Shown here: positions 7,459 through 16,250 of the stretch, one piece after another
Layout: every line of letters starts with the position of its first letter
How positions within the stretch are numbered: the first letter of the stretch is position 1
The notes under the pieces: generated by a model
Told to the model about the DNA's origin: nothing
Seen by the model: only the letters and a program-made list of their open reading frames with translations
The model's database searches: none
Source of the DNA: Desulfoarculaceae bacterium
GTDB taxonomy: Bacteria > Desulfobacterota > Desulfobulbia > Desulfobulbales > Desulfocapsaceae
Length of the DNA: 64,000 nt
Assembly: GCA_019429465.1 (NCBI GenBank)
Contig: JAHYIV010000011.1
Location: forward strand, 16,141-80,140
Direction: 5' to 3'
Translations under genes and position numbers: made by a program

Positions 7459-7782
7459 ATGAAAATATATATAGATAAAAATGTTGTTGAATTTCTGCCG
7501 GAAAATGAGCAGGAGACCGCATCCCTGGAGACCCTGTGGCGGGTGGTGGTCGATTGCGCCCATGACAATAAGCGCTTGAACCCCATTGGCGAATATATCC
7601 CGATGAAGCAGAATCTGGCCAAATTTGTGATTGAGGGCGATCCCGGCGCAACCACCTATACCGAAGACAAGGCGGCCGAGGAGTGCACCGTGATCTGCAC
7701 CACCTGTAATAAGTACATGCACCTCAAGGGCGGAGACGCCGTACCGGTTTGTTGCGGGCGTCCCATGGATATGGTTGCCTGA
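7459..7782 (+). CDS. Unknown protein with C-terminal desulforedoxin-like metal site
   Basis: 107 residues. The C-terminus has CTTC ... CC (C-x2-C, 14 residues, C-C), the arrangement of desulforedoxin and of desulfoferrodoxin centre I, so an Fe(Cys)4 or zinc site is likely. Residues 1-70 match nothing I recognise. Two ATGs are adjacent; the second (7459) is preferred because AAGGAG lies five bases before it. It follows the flavodiiron gene by 42 bases and probably shares its transcript, so it may be an electron donor or a stress protein of the same pathway. Confidence 0.7.
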   Translation: MKIYIDKNVVEFLPENEQETASLETLWRVVVDCAHDNKRLNPIGEYIPMKQNLAKFVIEGDPGATTYTEDKAAEECTVICTTCNKYMHLKGGDAVPVCCGRPMDMVA

Positions 7783-8013
7783 GAAAGAGTGGCATCAGCG
7801 CTCAGCCCATGGTTCAAACTAAAGAAGTTTGGTTGTCAACGAGGCAGACCATTGAGGGTCAGGGGTTGATGGCGTGACAGATAAGCGCCGGCCTTGAGCC
7901 CGTTTCCCTGCGACATTATCCAGCAGATGATTTTTGATGAGCTCATCATCGGTTGATCATCCCGCAACAGATTCACAGGGGGGGCAGCATTGATTCCCGG
8001 AGAAAGAGAGAGA

Positions 8014-8451
8014 ATGAAAAGATTTATGATTGGAACGTGCCTGACGCTGGTCCTGGCGACACAGGGTTTTGCCGGTTGTATTGAGGGCGATTGTGTCAAC
8101 GGGCAGGGGGTCTATGAATGGGACGACGGCATGCGTTACACGGGAAGTATCGTCAATAAGGCACCGGAGGGAGAGGGAACCATGCTCTATCCGGATGGCG
8201 GGGAATATAAGGGGGCAATGAAGGCCGGGGCCCGCAGTGGGAAAGGGGAAATGTCCTTTCCTGATGGCAAGAAATACAGTGGCGAATGGGCAGACAACCT
8301 GATGAACGGTCAGGGGGTAATGATCTGGCAGGACGGTCGGAAATATGAGGGCGAGTGGCTGGATGGGATGCAGCACGGTCAGGGCCGCCGCACTTCTCCT
8401 GATGGTAAGGTGGAAGAAGGACAGTGGGAGGATGGAGATTTCCTCGATTGA
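8014..8451 (+). CDS. Secreted MORN-repeat protein
   Basis: 145 residues. A signal peptide occupies residues 1-20 and is followed by AGC, which could be a lipobox with Phe at -3. From residue 40 on there are five or so MORN repeats of about 23 residues (YxGEWxxxxxxGxGxxxxxDGxx), for example YSGEWADNLMNGQG and YEGEWLDGMQHGQG. MORN repeats in bacteria are usually surface or periplasmic and of unknown role. The ATG at 8014 is preferred over an in-frame TTG at 7990 because it starts the signal peptide and follows a purine-rich GGAGAAAGAGAGAGA stretch. It stands alone between the oxygen-defence cluster and the helicase. Confidence 0.8.
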   Translation: MKRFMIGTCLTLVLATQGFAGCIEGDCVNGQGVYEWDDGMRYTGSIVNKAPEGEGTMLYPDGGEYKGAMKAGARSGKGEMSFPDGKKYSGEWADNLMNGQGVMIWQDGRKYEGEWLDGMQHGQGRRTSPDGKVEEGQWEDGDFLD

Positions 8452-9008
8452 CCAGATCAAGCGCCGTGAGGCGATTGCAGCTTGTCAGCATAGCTCTCCG
8501 GCGACGGCAGGAGCGTTACGCTGTGGGAGTATAAAAAAACAAGGAGAGGTCTTGTTGAGTGCCTTGCCGTCACTCTCCTCTGTCAGTGAAGTAGTCTGTC
8601 TCGCGTAATTTGTCCTTCTTTCCTCAACATCTTCCTTCCCCATGGCAGCACCCAGTTGTCCCTGTGAATGCAAATCCTCGCTGATCAAAAGGTCATGAGC
8701 CTGCAGCCGCTCTCTGTCCTGGCAGGCGAGAGTCAGGTACCGTCAGGAGTGTCCGCCCCTGAACCATCCCTGGCTGTCGTCATGAAAAGGCCGGGGATGT
8801 GAGCTTGTTGGTCGCGGCTCCTAATATTCTGGAGTTTGCACTCTTAAAATGGTATAATTGATCTTTTTTGATGAGAGATCTGCAGGATATTCAGCACTGT
8901 TCCCTGTTGTCTGGATTTCTTGATTGAATATTGGGGCGTCCCGATGGGTTTTTCTGTCGGGGCGCTGACATTTTTTTTGATAAATTTAACATCACCGTAA
9001 GGCATTGA
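8452..9008. other. Gene-free 557-bp region with candidate promoter for the helicase gene
   Basis: No convincing ORF on either strand. An extended -10 element TGG-TATAAT lies at 8850-8858. If it is used, the helicase mRNA has a leader of roughly 140 bases. The leader contains a GATC-rich imperfect inverted repeat around 8859-8881. The rest of the region holds nothing I can name. Confidence 0.35.
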
Positions 9009-10583
9009 ATGATAAAAGCATTTCTCCAAAAGGCCGGAAGCAAACTCAAAAATATTGCCAGCTCCGGAAAGAAAGAGCAGGGGAAGTCGGCCATCGTGTC
9101 ACCTGAGACCCAGCCCACTCCCGGAAAACTGTTGCCGGAACAGATCTCTGCCGAGGAGAAGGGGGCGGCAGCTCAGGCGTCAGAGGCCGTGACCCGGCCG
9201 CGTCGTCCGCCACGGCCCAAACGCGAACAGCGGCAGGAACCTGAGTGGGATCTGGCCCAGTTTCAGGTGGAGCCGGTGGCGGGGAAAACCAGGTTTCATG
9301 ATCTGGATCTGCCACTTCCCCTGATGCACGCCATTGCCGACCTGGAGTTTCAGTTCTGCACCCCTATTCAGGCCCAGGCACTGCCGGATGCCTTGCGAGG
9401 TCGTGACCTTATCGGGCGGGCCAGCACCGGCACCGGCAAAAGCGCGGTCTTTCTGATCACCATTTTCACCAGATTGTTGCAGGAGCAAAATCAGGGCAAG
9501 GAAATACCGGTGGGCACGCCACGGGCCCTGATCATTGCCCCGACCCGCGAGCTGGTCATCCAGATTGCCAAGGACGCCAAGGCCCTGGCCAAGTATACCT
9601 CTTTGCGGATCGTTGCGGCCTATGGCGGCACGGATTATCGTAAACAGGAAAAAAGTATGACCGAGCAGGTGGTGGATGTGGTGGTAGCCACTCCCGGTCG
9701 GCTCCTTGATTTTGAAAATAAGAAGATTATCAACCTGAATCGGGCCGCCATCATGGTCATTGATGAGGCTGACCGGATGCTCGACATGGGTTTTATCCCC
9801 GATGTGCGCAGGATCATCTACAAGACCCCTCCCAAAGAGAAGCGCCAGACCATGCTCTTTTCGGCTACTTTTACGGACGAGGTCAAGCGACTTTCGGCCC
9901 AATGGTGTCGAGAACCGATTACCGTCGAGACCGAGGCTGATCAGGTGGCGGTCGACACGGTGCAGCAGATTGTCTATCTGACTACGACTGCCGAGAAATT
10001 CACGGTGCTCTATAATCTGATCGCCCACAAGGAACATGAGCGGATTATGATCTTTGCCAATATGAAGAATGAGACCAGGCGGCTCAGTGAGCGGTTGGAG
10101 CGCCATGGCATTGCCTGTACCCTGCTTTCCGGGGATGTCCCCCAGGAAAAACGGACGGCACGCCTGGAGGCCTTCCGCGAGGGGAGGGTCAAGGTAATGG
10201 TAGCCACCGATGTCGCCGGACGCGGTATCCATATCGCCGGTATCAGCCATGTCATCAACTATACCCTGCCCTATGAACCGGAAGATTATGTCCATCGAAT
10301 CGGCCGTACCGGCCGGGCCGGGGTCTCCGGGATCTCGATTAGTTTTGCCTGCGAGGAAGATGCCTTTGTCCTGCCCGAGATTGAAGAGTATATCGGTGAG
10401 ACCCTGCACTGTGTCCAGCCGGATGAGTCCCTGCTGACTCCCGTTCCGGCAGGCCAGGCCAAGCCTGCTGGCACAGGTGGCAGGCCTGGTTCAGGAACAA
10501 GCCCTGGCCATGGACGCTCCGGGAGCGGGGGCAGCAGGAGTGGCTCAGGTGCAAGGAGCGGATCGTACAAGGGGAGAAGGTAG
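9009..10583 (+). CDS. DEAD-box ATP-dependent RNA helicase
   Basis: 524 residues. It has an N-terminal basic and Pro-rich extension of about 85 residues, then the helicase core with all motifs in order: Q motif [11 protein letters not shown], motif [10 protein letters not shown], Ia PTREL, Ib [31 protein letters not shown] and [12 protein letters not shown]. The last 45 residues are a Gly/Ser/Arg-rich low-complexity tail as in RhlB/RhlE-like enzymes that dock on RNA or on the degradosome. The start at 9009 has AAGG six bases upstream. The ABC-F gene follows after 9 bases, so both are likely expressed together in ribosome or RNA handling. Confidence 0.92.
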   Translation: MIKAFLQKAGSKLKNIASSGKKEQGKSAIVSPETQPTPGKLLPEQISAEEKGAAAQASEAVTRPRRPPRPKREQRQEPEWDLAQFQVEPVAGKTRFHDLDLPLPLMHAIADLEFQFCTPIQAQALPDALRGRDLIGRASTGTGKSAVFLITIFTRLLQEQNQGKEIPVGTPRALIIAPTRELVIQIAKDAKALAKYTSLRIVAAYGGTDYRKQEKSMTEQVVDVVVATPGRLLDFENKKIINLNRAAIMVIDEADRMLDMGFIPDVRRIIYKTPPKEKRQTMLFSATFTDEVKRLSAQWCREPITVETEADQVAVDTVQQIVYLTTTAEKFTVLYNLIAHKEHERIMIFANMKNETRRLSERLERHGIACTLLSGDVPQEKRTARLEAFREGRVKVMVATDVAGRGIHIAGISHVINYTLPYEPEDYVHRIGRTGRAGVSGISISFACEEDAFVLPEIEEYIGETLHCVQPDESLLTPVPAGQAKPAGTGGRPGSGTSPGHGRSGSGGSRSGSGARSGSYKGRR

Positions 10584-10592
10584 CAGACGTTC

Positions 10593-12248
10593 ATGATCCA
10601 TTTGACCAATATCAGCAAACAGCATGGCTCTCAGCTCCTGTTTCAGGACGCCAGCCTGCAGATCCTGGCCTCCAGCCGGGCCGGACTGGTCGGTCCTAAC
10701 GGGGCCGGCAAGTCAACGATATTCCGCCTGATCACCAGGGAGGAGGAAGCGGACAAGGGCGAGATCTCCTGTGCCAAAAAGACGGTGATCGGTTATTTCT
10801 CCCAGGAAGTAGGCGAGATGGCCGGTCGTTCGGCCCTGGCCGAGGTGATGGCCGCCGCCAGTGAAGTCACTTTACTGGGTGAACAGATGCAGGCGATGGA
10901 GGCAGCCATGGGCCAGCCTATGGACGATGATGCAATGGCGGCCCTGCTGGAGCGGTACGGCAATGCGGTGGAGGAGTTCGAGCATCGGGGCGGCTATGAT
11001 CTTGAGGCCCGCGCCCAGGCGGTGCTGACCGGTCTCGGCATTGGTCCTGATGCCTACCTGCGGCCGGTTGAGTCCTTCAGTGGTGGCTGGAAGATGCGGA
11101 TTGGCCTGGCCAGGATTCTGACCATCAATCCTGACGTGCTGCTCCTGGACGAGCCTACCAACCATCTGGATGTGGAGTCGATTATCTGGCTGGAAGAGTG
11201 GCTGTCCGATGCCTTCAAAGGCGCGCTGCTCATGACCTGCCATGACCGGGATTTCATGAATCGGATTGTCAACCGGATCATTGAGGTGGCGGGCCAGACA
11301 GTGACCACCTACAGTGGCAATTACGATTTTTATCTGCGGGAACGCGAGATCCGCCGCGACCAGCTTGTGGCCAGTTTTCGCCGTCAGCAGGAGATGCTGG
11401 CCAAGGAAGAGGACTTTATCGCCCGTTTTGCCGCCCGGGTCTCCCATGCCGCCCAGGTGCAGTCCCGGATCAAGAAGCTGGAGAAGATAGAGCGCATCCA
11501 GCTGCCGGCAGAGCAGAGGGTCGTGCGCTTTGAGTTTGCCGACCCCCCGCGCAGCGGCGATGATGTGGTACGCATGGAATCTCTGGCCAAGGTCTGGCCC
11601 GGTGTCACTGGATCCACGGACGGATCAGAGACGACCGGCCCGGAGAAGTCGGTCTTCGGCGGGGTGACCGGGGTGATCCGGAGGCAGGAAAAGATTGCGG
11701 TGGTCGGTGTCAACGGGGCCGGCAAGTCCACCTTTCTCAAGGTGCTGGCAGCCCAGGTCGCTCCCTCAACCGGCACGGTAAGCATCGGCGCGGGAGTGCT
11801 GTCCGGTTATTTCAGCCAGCACTCCATGGAACTGCTCAATCCTGAGTTCACCGTCTTTGAGACGGTCCAGGCAGTTATTCCCACCGGCAATATCGGGGTG
11901 ATCCGCAACCTGTGCGCCGCCTTTCTCTTTCAGGGAGACGATGTGGATAAGCGTATCGCCCATCTCTCCGGCGGTGAAAAGAGCAGGGTGGTGCTGGCCA
12001 CCCTCCTGGCCCAGCCCTTGAACTTCCTGATCCTTGATGAACCGACCAACCACCTGGATATCCAGTCCAGGGAGGTTCTCCTCGAGGCCCTGCAGAAATT
12101 CACCGGCACCGTCATCCTGGTCAGTCATGACCGGCACTTCCTGCGGTTGCTGGTCGATCGGGTCTTTGCCATAGATCAGGGCGCCATGCAGACCTATGAG
12201 GGTGATTACGGTTATTATCTGAGGAAATCTGTCGAGGACAATCTTTGA
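10593..12248 (+). CDS. ABC-F family ATPase (translation factor type)
   Basis: 551 residues with two ABC nucleotide-binding domains in one chain and no membrane segment. Each has Walker A (GPNGAGKS near 33; GVNGAGKS near 375), a signature (FSGGWKMR; LSGGEKSR) and the diagnostic LDEPTNHLD. The linker between domains carries the Arg-rich, coiled P-site-type motif. Members such as EttA and Uup bind the ribosomal E-site and relieve stalled or resting ribosomes; which subfamily this belongs to needs a tree. It follows the DEAD-box helicase by 9 bases. Confidence 0.9.
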   Translation: MIHLTNISKQHGSQLLFQDASLQILASSRAGLVGPNGAGKSTIFRLITREEEADKGEISCAKKTVIGYFSQEVGEMAGRSALAEVMAAASEVTLLGEQMQAMEAAMGQPMDDDAMAALLERYGNAVEEFEHRGGYDLEARAQAVLTGLGIGPDAYLRPVESFSGGWKMRIGLARILTINPDVLLLDEPTNHLDVESIIWLEEWLSDAFKGALLMTCHDRDFMNRIVNRIIEVAGQTVTTYSGNYDFYLREREIRRDQLVASFRRQQEMLAKEEDFIARFAARVSHAAQVQSRIKKLEKIERIQLPAEQRVVRFEFADPPRSGDDVVRMESLAKVWPGVTGSTDGSETTGPEKSVFGGVTGVIRRQEKIAVVGVNGAGKSTFLKVLAAQVAPSTGTVSIGAGVLSGYFSQHSMELLNPEFTVFETVQAVIPTGNIGVIRNLCAAFLFQGDDVDKRIAHLSGGEKSRVVLATLLAQPLNFLILDEPTNHLDIQSREVLLEALQKFTGTVILVSHDRHFLRLLVDRVFAIDQGAMQTYEGDYGYYLRKSVEDNL

Positions 12249-12434
12249 AAGAGTTTCAGCGGAGAGGGATTGTATTGTTCAACGGCTTATTGGTTGAAAA
12301 AATCTGCAGAGAAGGATAGATATAGTAAAAGAACCGTCAGGATCGGCAGTTGAAACGTAATCATTTGACGGCGAGGCGTCAGGGATAACAAGAAAAGAAG
12401 CTTTAATCATCAACTTTCTTCATCAGACGATATC

Positions 12435-12860
12435 ATGGAAAAGAGTACCGCCTGTGACCACACCAGGGTCCCTGTGAGAAACTATCGGAACGTTCCCCGC
12501 TATGAAACTCAGACCCTGTCCAGGTCGCCGGAGCTGGAATTCATAGCCAGCACCATTGAGTCCACCTTGTGCCGTCTTGGATTCTCAGGGCTGGATGAGA
12601 CCTTTATGGATCAGGATGCAGCCAGACTTCTGGAGCTCTTCTTTGATCAGTATCATTTCAATGATACTGATCTGGAGCTTGGTGATCGGGTACATGAAAA
12701 AGGCTACATGCTTCTCAGCGAGGTTATTGAGGAGGACTTGTCAGATATCCCGAAGGTGGATCTGGTACGGGTCATGTCTTCGATCTATGCCGCTCTCCAG
12801 CGGAGAACAAAAGGGGGCGATGAGTATCTCCGGTTTATCAATGAATATTCCGGGGAGTGA
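12435..12860 (+). CDS. Unknown protein, 141 residues
   Basis: Soluble, acidic and largely helical by composition, with no signal peptide or membrane segment. The C-terminal half (LELFFDQYHFNDTDLELGDRVHEKGY ... VRVMSSIYAALQRR) looks like a regular helical bundle. I recognise no motif. Codon use resembles its neighbours. No clear Shine-Dalgarno precedes the ATG at 12435, so the start is uncertain. It is 186 bases after the ABC-F gene and is followed by a strong hairpin, so it may be the last gene of that unit. Confidence 0.6.
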   Translation: MEKSTACDHTRVPVRNYRNVPRYETQTLSRSPELEFIASTIESTLCRLGFSGLDETFMDQDAARLLELFFDQYHFNDTDLELGDRVHEKGYMLLSEVIEEDLSDIPKVDLVRVMSSIYAALQRRTKGGDEYLRFINEYSGE

Positions 12861-12880
12861 GTATCGGATCTTTTAGGGGC

Positions 12881-12920
12881 CGTACCGAATAACTTGTCTC
12901 TGTAGAGTTATTTCGGTACG
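12881..12920 (+). terminator. Terminator-like hairpin after the 141-residue gene
   Basis: CGTACCGAATAACT (12881-12894) pairs with AGTTATTTCGGTACG (12906-12920) around an 11-base loop. No U-run follows, so factor-independent termination is not certain. The preceding TTTTAGGGGCCGTA resembles the head of the two-hairpin repeat family, so this could be a reduced relative of that family. Confidence 0.45.
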
Positions 12921-12978
12921 CAGAGACCTGGGGGTAGGCCCATTGTCGCTGGCGCCAAGGACGGCACTTCACACCTGG

Positions 12979-13743
12979 TCAGGTTTTTTTCTCAGCGGCT
13001 TGTTCTTTCCATCTGTAGTTAAAATCACAGATCAGCGGGGCGTGGTCGGAGAGTCTGATGTCAGGGATATGGAAATTCACTGCCTCAAGCTCCGGGCTGT
13101 GGAGGATAAAGTCGAGTTGCCGATGGGGGGAATGACTGGGGTGTGAGGGGTGGTGCATCGGGTTTGCATCCTCCAGGCCGGTTGCTGCCTTAAAGAGTTC
13201 CAACTCTCTGCTGCCCCTGAAGGTATTGAAGTCACCAGCCAGGATCACCGGTTTGCCATTGTTTTTAAGCAGCCGGTGCAGGTGTTCAAGCTGCTGCTGG
13301 CGATGGCGGTATTTCAGTGACAGATGAACAATGAAGATTGTAACCTCGGCCAGTTCCACTTCGATGACCAGTCGCTTAAATCCTTCCTTGAAATAATGAA
13401 ACTGATGGGTGGTGATTTTCTCGCTGGTGAGCAGGGCATTGGATTGCTTGTTAAGCACCGGCACTATGCAGGCCAGCGATTTTATTCCATATTTTGTTTT
13501 AACGATATGGGATTGATGCAATTTGCCGGCGATGATATCGGCCTGACAACATCGTTCGGAACGATAGGAGCCTGAGTCCACCTCAATCAAGGCAATGATA
13601 TCCGGTTTGACCGATTCGATGAACTCGACGATCTGGTCCAGCTTTCTGGTTGTCCGTCTGAAGAAGCCTGAAAAAGGCAGTGGCAGATGGTAACTTACAC
13701 CGTGGCCGGTGGCGTAGCGAATGTTGTAGAGAAGGAAGCGCAT
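12979..13743 (-). CDS. Endonuclease/exonuclease/phosphatase (EEP) family protein
   Basis: 254 residues from the ATG at 13743. The EEP catalytic motifs are all present: N in LLYNIRYATG at the start, E in IALIEVD, H in FIVHLSL, the GDFNT motif near residue 182, and SDHAPL near the C-terminus. The family hydrolyses phosphodiester bonds in DNA, RNA, phospholipids or nucleotides; the substrate here is not readable. No signal peptide. The family N-terminus supports the ATG at 13743 rather than an upstream in-frame TTG at 13779. It is a single minus-strand gene, divergent from hemC. Confidence 0.83.
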   Translation of the reverse strand: MRFLLYNIRYATGHGVSYHLPLPFSGFFRRTTRKLDQIVEFIESVKPDIIALIEVDSGSYRSERCCQADIIAGKLHQSHIVKTKYGIKSLACIVPVLNKQSNALLTSEKITTHQFHYFKEGFKRLVIEVELAEVTIFIVHLSLKYRHRQQQLEHLHRLLKNNGKPVILAGDFNTFRGSRELELFKAATGLEDANPMHHPSHPSHSPHRQLDFILHSPELEAVNFHIPDIRLSDHAPLICDFNYRWKEQAAEKKT

Positions 13744-13780
13744 AAGATTTATTATACAACTTTCTTGATGGCATGACAAT

Positions 13781-13895
13781 ATTTAGGAGACGTCAAGAAA
13801 AGAGCACGTTTTTTTGCTCTTTTCTTTTACAGCACATTATGCCGCTTCAAGGCAGCAGCCAATCTTTTTCGGCTGTTGCCTTGAAGCGGCGCCTG
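13781..13895 (+). repeat. Two-hairpin covarying repeat, copy B
   Basis: Stem 1: AAGAAAAGAGCA (13795-13806) pairs with TGCTCTTTTCTT (13815-13826). Stem 2 is a nearly perfect 20-bp arm, GCCGCTTCAAGGCAGCAGCC (13841-13860) with GGCTGTTGCCTTGAAGCGGC (13871-13890), one G-U apart. Compared with copy A, the middle of stem 2 changed on both sides together. This copy sits between divergent genes (EEP gene and hemC), where a terminator has no obvious job. Confidence 0.75.
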
Positions 13896-13947
13896 GAAGC
13901 CTACGGAAATTAAACAAATAAATAAGGGTAAGTCAGAGGGAGAGGTT

Positions 13948-14880
13948 ATGACCACCGTACAGATCGGATCACGCAAGAGTAAGCTGGCCATGTGGCAGAC
14001 AGAGACCGTTGCCGGCATGTTGAATGAGGCGGGGATGGAGACGACGGTCAGCTCCATGGAAACCAAGGGTGATATGATCCTTGATGTGTCCATTGCCAAG
14101 ATCGGCAGCAAGGGGGTCTTCACTGAAGAGCTTGAACAACAGTTGCAGAGCGGTGCCACCGATATTGCAGTGCACAGCGCCAAGGATATGCAGTCAATCC
14201 TGCCACCGGGATTTGGTCTGATTGCCTTTACCGCCAGGGAAAAGGTCAATGACGTCCTGCTGGCCCTGGATACGGAGCTGAACCTGGATGACCAGGAGAC
14301 CACTATCCGCATAGGGACTTCATCGGTGCGGCGGATTGCCCTGCTGAAACACTATTATCCCCATGTGCAGACCGTTGATATGCGCGGCAACCTGCAGACC
14401 AGGATTCAGAAGATGCGGGACGGAGCCTGTGATGCCCTGATGCTGGCCTATGCCGGTGTCAAGCGTATGGGGTATGCGGAGATGATCGTCAAGGTCTTTC
14501 CGGAAGATGAATTCGTGCCGCCGGTGGGCCAGGGCTGCATCGCTATTGAATCCTCAGATCAGCTGTCTGCGGAGAAGACGGCAATGATTCGTGCCTGTCT
14601 GAATAATGCGGACAGCGAGTCCTGCCTTCTTGCCGAACGGGCCTATCTGCGCAAGCTGGAAGGGGGCTGCTCCATCCCGGCCTTTGGTCTGGCGGTGCTG
14701 GAGAATGACATCCTGACCCTGACCGTCGGTCTGGCCAGCCTCGATGGAACCACCATCCTCAGAAAGACGGAGCAGGGGCCCCGTAAGGACGCAGAACAAC
14801 TGGGTGCGCGGTTGGGGGATTATATCCTGGAAAATGGCGGTCGGGAGATGCTGGCGGAGATTCGCCGCTCTCAGGGGTAA
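13948..14880 (+). CDS. hemC: Hydroxymethylbilane synthase (porphobilinogen deaminase)
   Basis: 310 residues, normal length. The enzyme polymerises four porphobilinogen units to hydroxymethylbilane in tetrapyrrole synthesis, feeding haem, sirohaem and cobamides. Seen in sequence: IGSRKSKLA at the N-terminus, the catalytic Asp in HSAKDMQ, the substrate-binding TSSVRR and DMRGNLQTR segments, VGQGC, and Cys241 in LEGGCSIPAFG to which the dipyrromethane cofactor is attached. A GGAG ribosome site lies just before the ATG at 13948. It stands alone, without other hem genes nearby in this window. Confidence 0.95.
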   Translation: MTTVQIGSRKSKLAMWQTETVAGMLNEAGMETTVSSMETKGDMILDVSIAKIGSKGVFTEELEQQLQSGATDIAVHSAKDMQSILPPGFGLIAFTAREKVNDVLLALDTELNLDDQETTIRIGTSSVRRIALLKHYYPHVQTVDMRGNLQTRIQKMRDGACDALMLAYAGVKRMGYAEMIVKVFPEDEFVPPVGQGCIAIESSDQLSAEKTAMIRACLNNADSESCLLAERAYLRKLEGGCSIPAFGLAVLENDILTLTVGLASLDGTTILRKTEQGPRKDAEQLGARLGDYILENGGREMLAEIRRSQG

Positions 14881-14897
14881 GTTTGTGTTATTTTATC

Positions 14898-15007
14898 GGT
14901 AACTATCCAGCAGCACCTCATCTGCTTCGTCATCGGCCTGCTCATGTACGAATCAGTACACTTCGCAAGCCTCTTTCTCGCATATGAGGTACTGCTGAAT
15001 AGTTACC
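14898..15007. repeat. 110-bp palindromic element between hemC and hypB
   Basis: The outer arms GGTAACTATCCAGCAG and CTGCTGAATAGTTACC are near-perfect inverted repeats, followed inward by ACCTCAT/ATGAGGT. The centre is a smaller hairpin, GTACGAATCAGTAC. Non-coding. Its architecture (long arms, short central hairpin flanked by CTTCG) is like that of the 157-bp element at 3152 although the sequences differ. Confidence 0.7.
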
Positions 15008-15097
15008 TGATATGTGTTTTGGCGTTTCCCCGGCATTAAGCTGGATAGTTACATTTTATCTACGCAGAGATTAACCGGTTTGCGTAAATCAAGTAAG

Positions 15098-15255
15098 GGC
15101 CTCGGCAAGAAATAAGTGCCCCAAGATTGCGCCGGATTCCGGTTCGGCTTCAAGGCGTCGCAAGGGGCGCATAGCAGCGCTATGTAACCCTTGCGGCAAC
15201 GCAGAAGACGGGCCGGAAGACAAGCAAGATGGGGTGGTTATTTCTTGCCGCGGCC
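15098..15255. repeat. 158-bp palindromic element between hemC and hypB
   Basis: The outer arms GGCCTCGGCAAGAAATAA (from 15098) and TTATTTCTTGCCGCGGCC (to 15255) pair almost perfectly. An inner hairpin centres on GCATAGCAGCGCTATG inside GCGTCGCAAGGGG/CCCTTGCGGCAACGC. A separate small hairpin GCCGGAAA/TTTCCGG follows at 15260-15282. Non-coding; probably another MITE- or REP-like unit stacked next to the 14898 element. Confidence 0.7.
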
Positions 15256-15299
15256 CTAAGCCGGAAAAACTTTGTTTCCGGTTCCTTTATTGGTATACG

Positions 15300-15412
15300 G
15301 CACCAACCGCGCACAGAAAAAGCAGAACAGATTGCTGTTTCTGTGACGCGACATAAGAGGCCGTAAATGCAATGAGCAAGAAAAAGACTTTGCTCATTGC
15401 ATAACGGTCTCT
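15300..15412 (-). repeat. Two-hairpin covarying repeat, copy D (overlaps the 3' end of hypB)
   Basis: Read on the minus strand, stem 1 pairs AGAGACCGT (15412-15404) with ACGGCCTCT (15364-15356) around the arm TGCAATGAGCAAAG/CTTGCTCATTGCA. Stem 2 pairs CACAGAAACAGCA with the GCTTTTTCTGTG arm. The first 19 bases are also the last six codons and stop of hypB. It has the same layout as copy A, which likewise starts at a stop codon. Confidence 0.72.
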
Positions 15413-16113
15413 AAATAATCAATCCAGGCCTCAAACCCCTCGCCGCTGGTGGCCGAGAGGGCCATGACCTGTAGCCTCGGGTTGAGGTGCAGGGCATCGG
15501 CCCTGGCCTCGGCCACCGGAAAGTCAAAGTAGGGCAGCAGGTCGGTCTTGGTGATCACAAAGATCTGGGAGCTGATAAAGGCCTTGGGATATTTGGCCGG
15601 TTTGTCAGGGCCTTCCGGCACCGAAACCAGGACCACCCGCTGGTGTTCGCCCAGGTCAAAGGTGGCCGGACAGACCAGATTGCCCACATTTTCGATAAAG
15701 AGCAGGTCCAGCTGGTCGCCGCCCGGTTCCTGCTCCAGCAGGTGCAGTCCCTTGTGAATCTGGGCTGCATCCAGATGACAGGCGCCGCCCGTGGTTATCT
15801 GGATCACCGGCACTCCTTTGGCCCTGATCCGCTGGGCGTCGCGGTCGGTCTCGATATCTCCTTCAAGCACCCCAATCCTGATTTTTCCTTTCAGCCGTTC
15901 AATGGTCTTTTCCAGCAGGGTGGTCTTGCCGGAACCCGGACTGGAAATCATATTGATGGCCACGATTCCCATGGCCTCAAAGTGGGCCTTGTTCTGGGCG
16001 GCAATGGCATCATTGGCCGCCAGCAGGCTCTGGTGGACCTCGATGACCTGGGGGTCATGTTCGTGGCTGTGGTTGTGGTTATTAACAAGATCGCATCCGC
16101 AGGAATCGCACAT
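15394..16113 (-). CDS. hypB: Hydrogenase nickel incorporation GTPase HypB
   Basis: 239 residues. It begins with the high-affinity metal-binding CDSCGC motif, followed by a short His-rich stretch (NNHNHSHEHD), then a SIMIBI GTPase domain: P-loop SSPGSGKTT near residue 58, EGDIETDRDA, TTGGACHLDA, ENVGNLVCP and ITKTDLLPY. It hydrolyses GTP while delivering nickel, with HypA, to the hydrogenase large subunit. It is the last gene of the hydrogenase locus and its C-terminal codons overlap a structured repeat. Confidence 0.95.
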   Translation of the reverse strand: MCDSCGCDLVNNHNHSHEHDPQVIEVHQSLLAANDAIAAQNKAHFEAMGIVAINMISSPGSGKTTLLEKTIERLKGKIRIGVLEGDIETDRDAQRIRAKGVPVIQITTGGACHLDAAQIHKGLHLLEQEPGGDQLDLLFIENVGNLVCPATFDLGEHQRVVLVSVPEGPDKPAKYPKAFISSQIFVITKTDLLPYFDFPVAEARADALHLNPRLQVMALSATSGEGFEAWIDYLETVMQ

Positions 16114-16250
16114 GGGGGCACCGTGAGTTGAAAAAGGTTAAAAAAAGTAACGGCTCAGGTAGAGAGCTGAAGGCCAAAGGTTTTAAGGGACAAATAATGC
16201 ATGATGATTGAGATACTTCAGCCTTCAGTCTTCAGCCTAAGCATCTTTAT

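Noticed and set aside
12881..12920. Full fifth copy of the two-hairpin repeat
   Set aside because: Only the head (TTTTAGGGGCCGTA) and one stem match; the second hairpin and GTGGCGTCTGGC tail are missing, so it is listed as a hairpin only.
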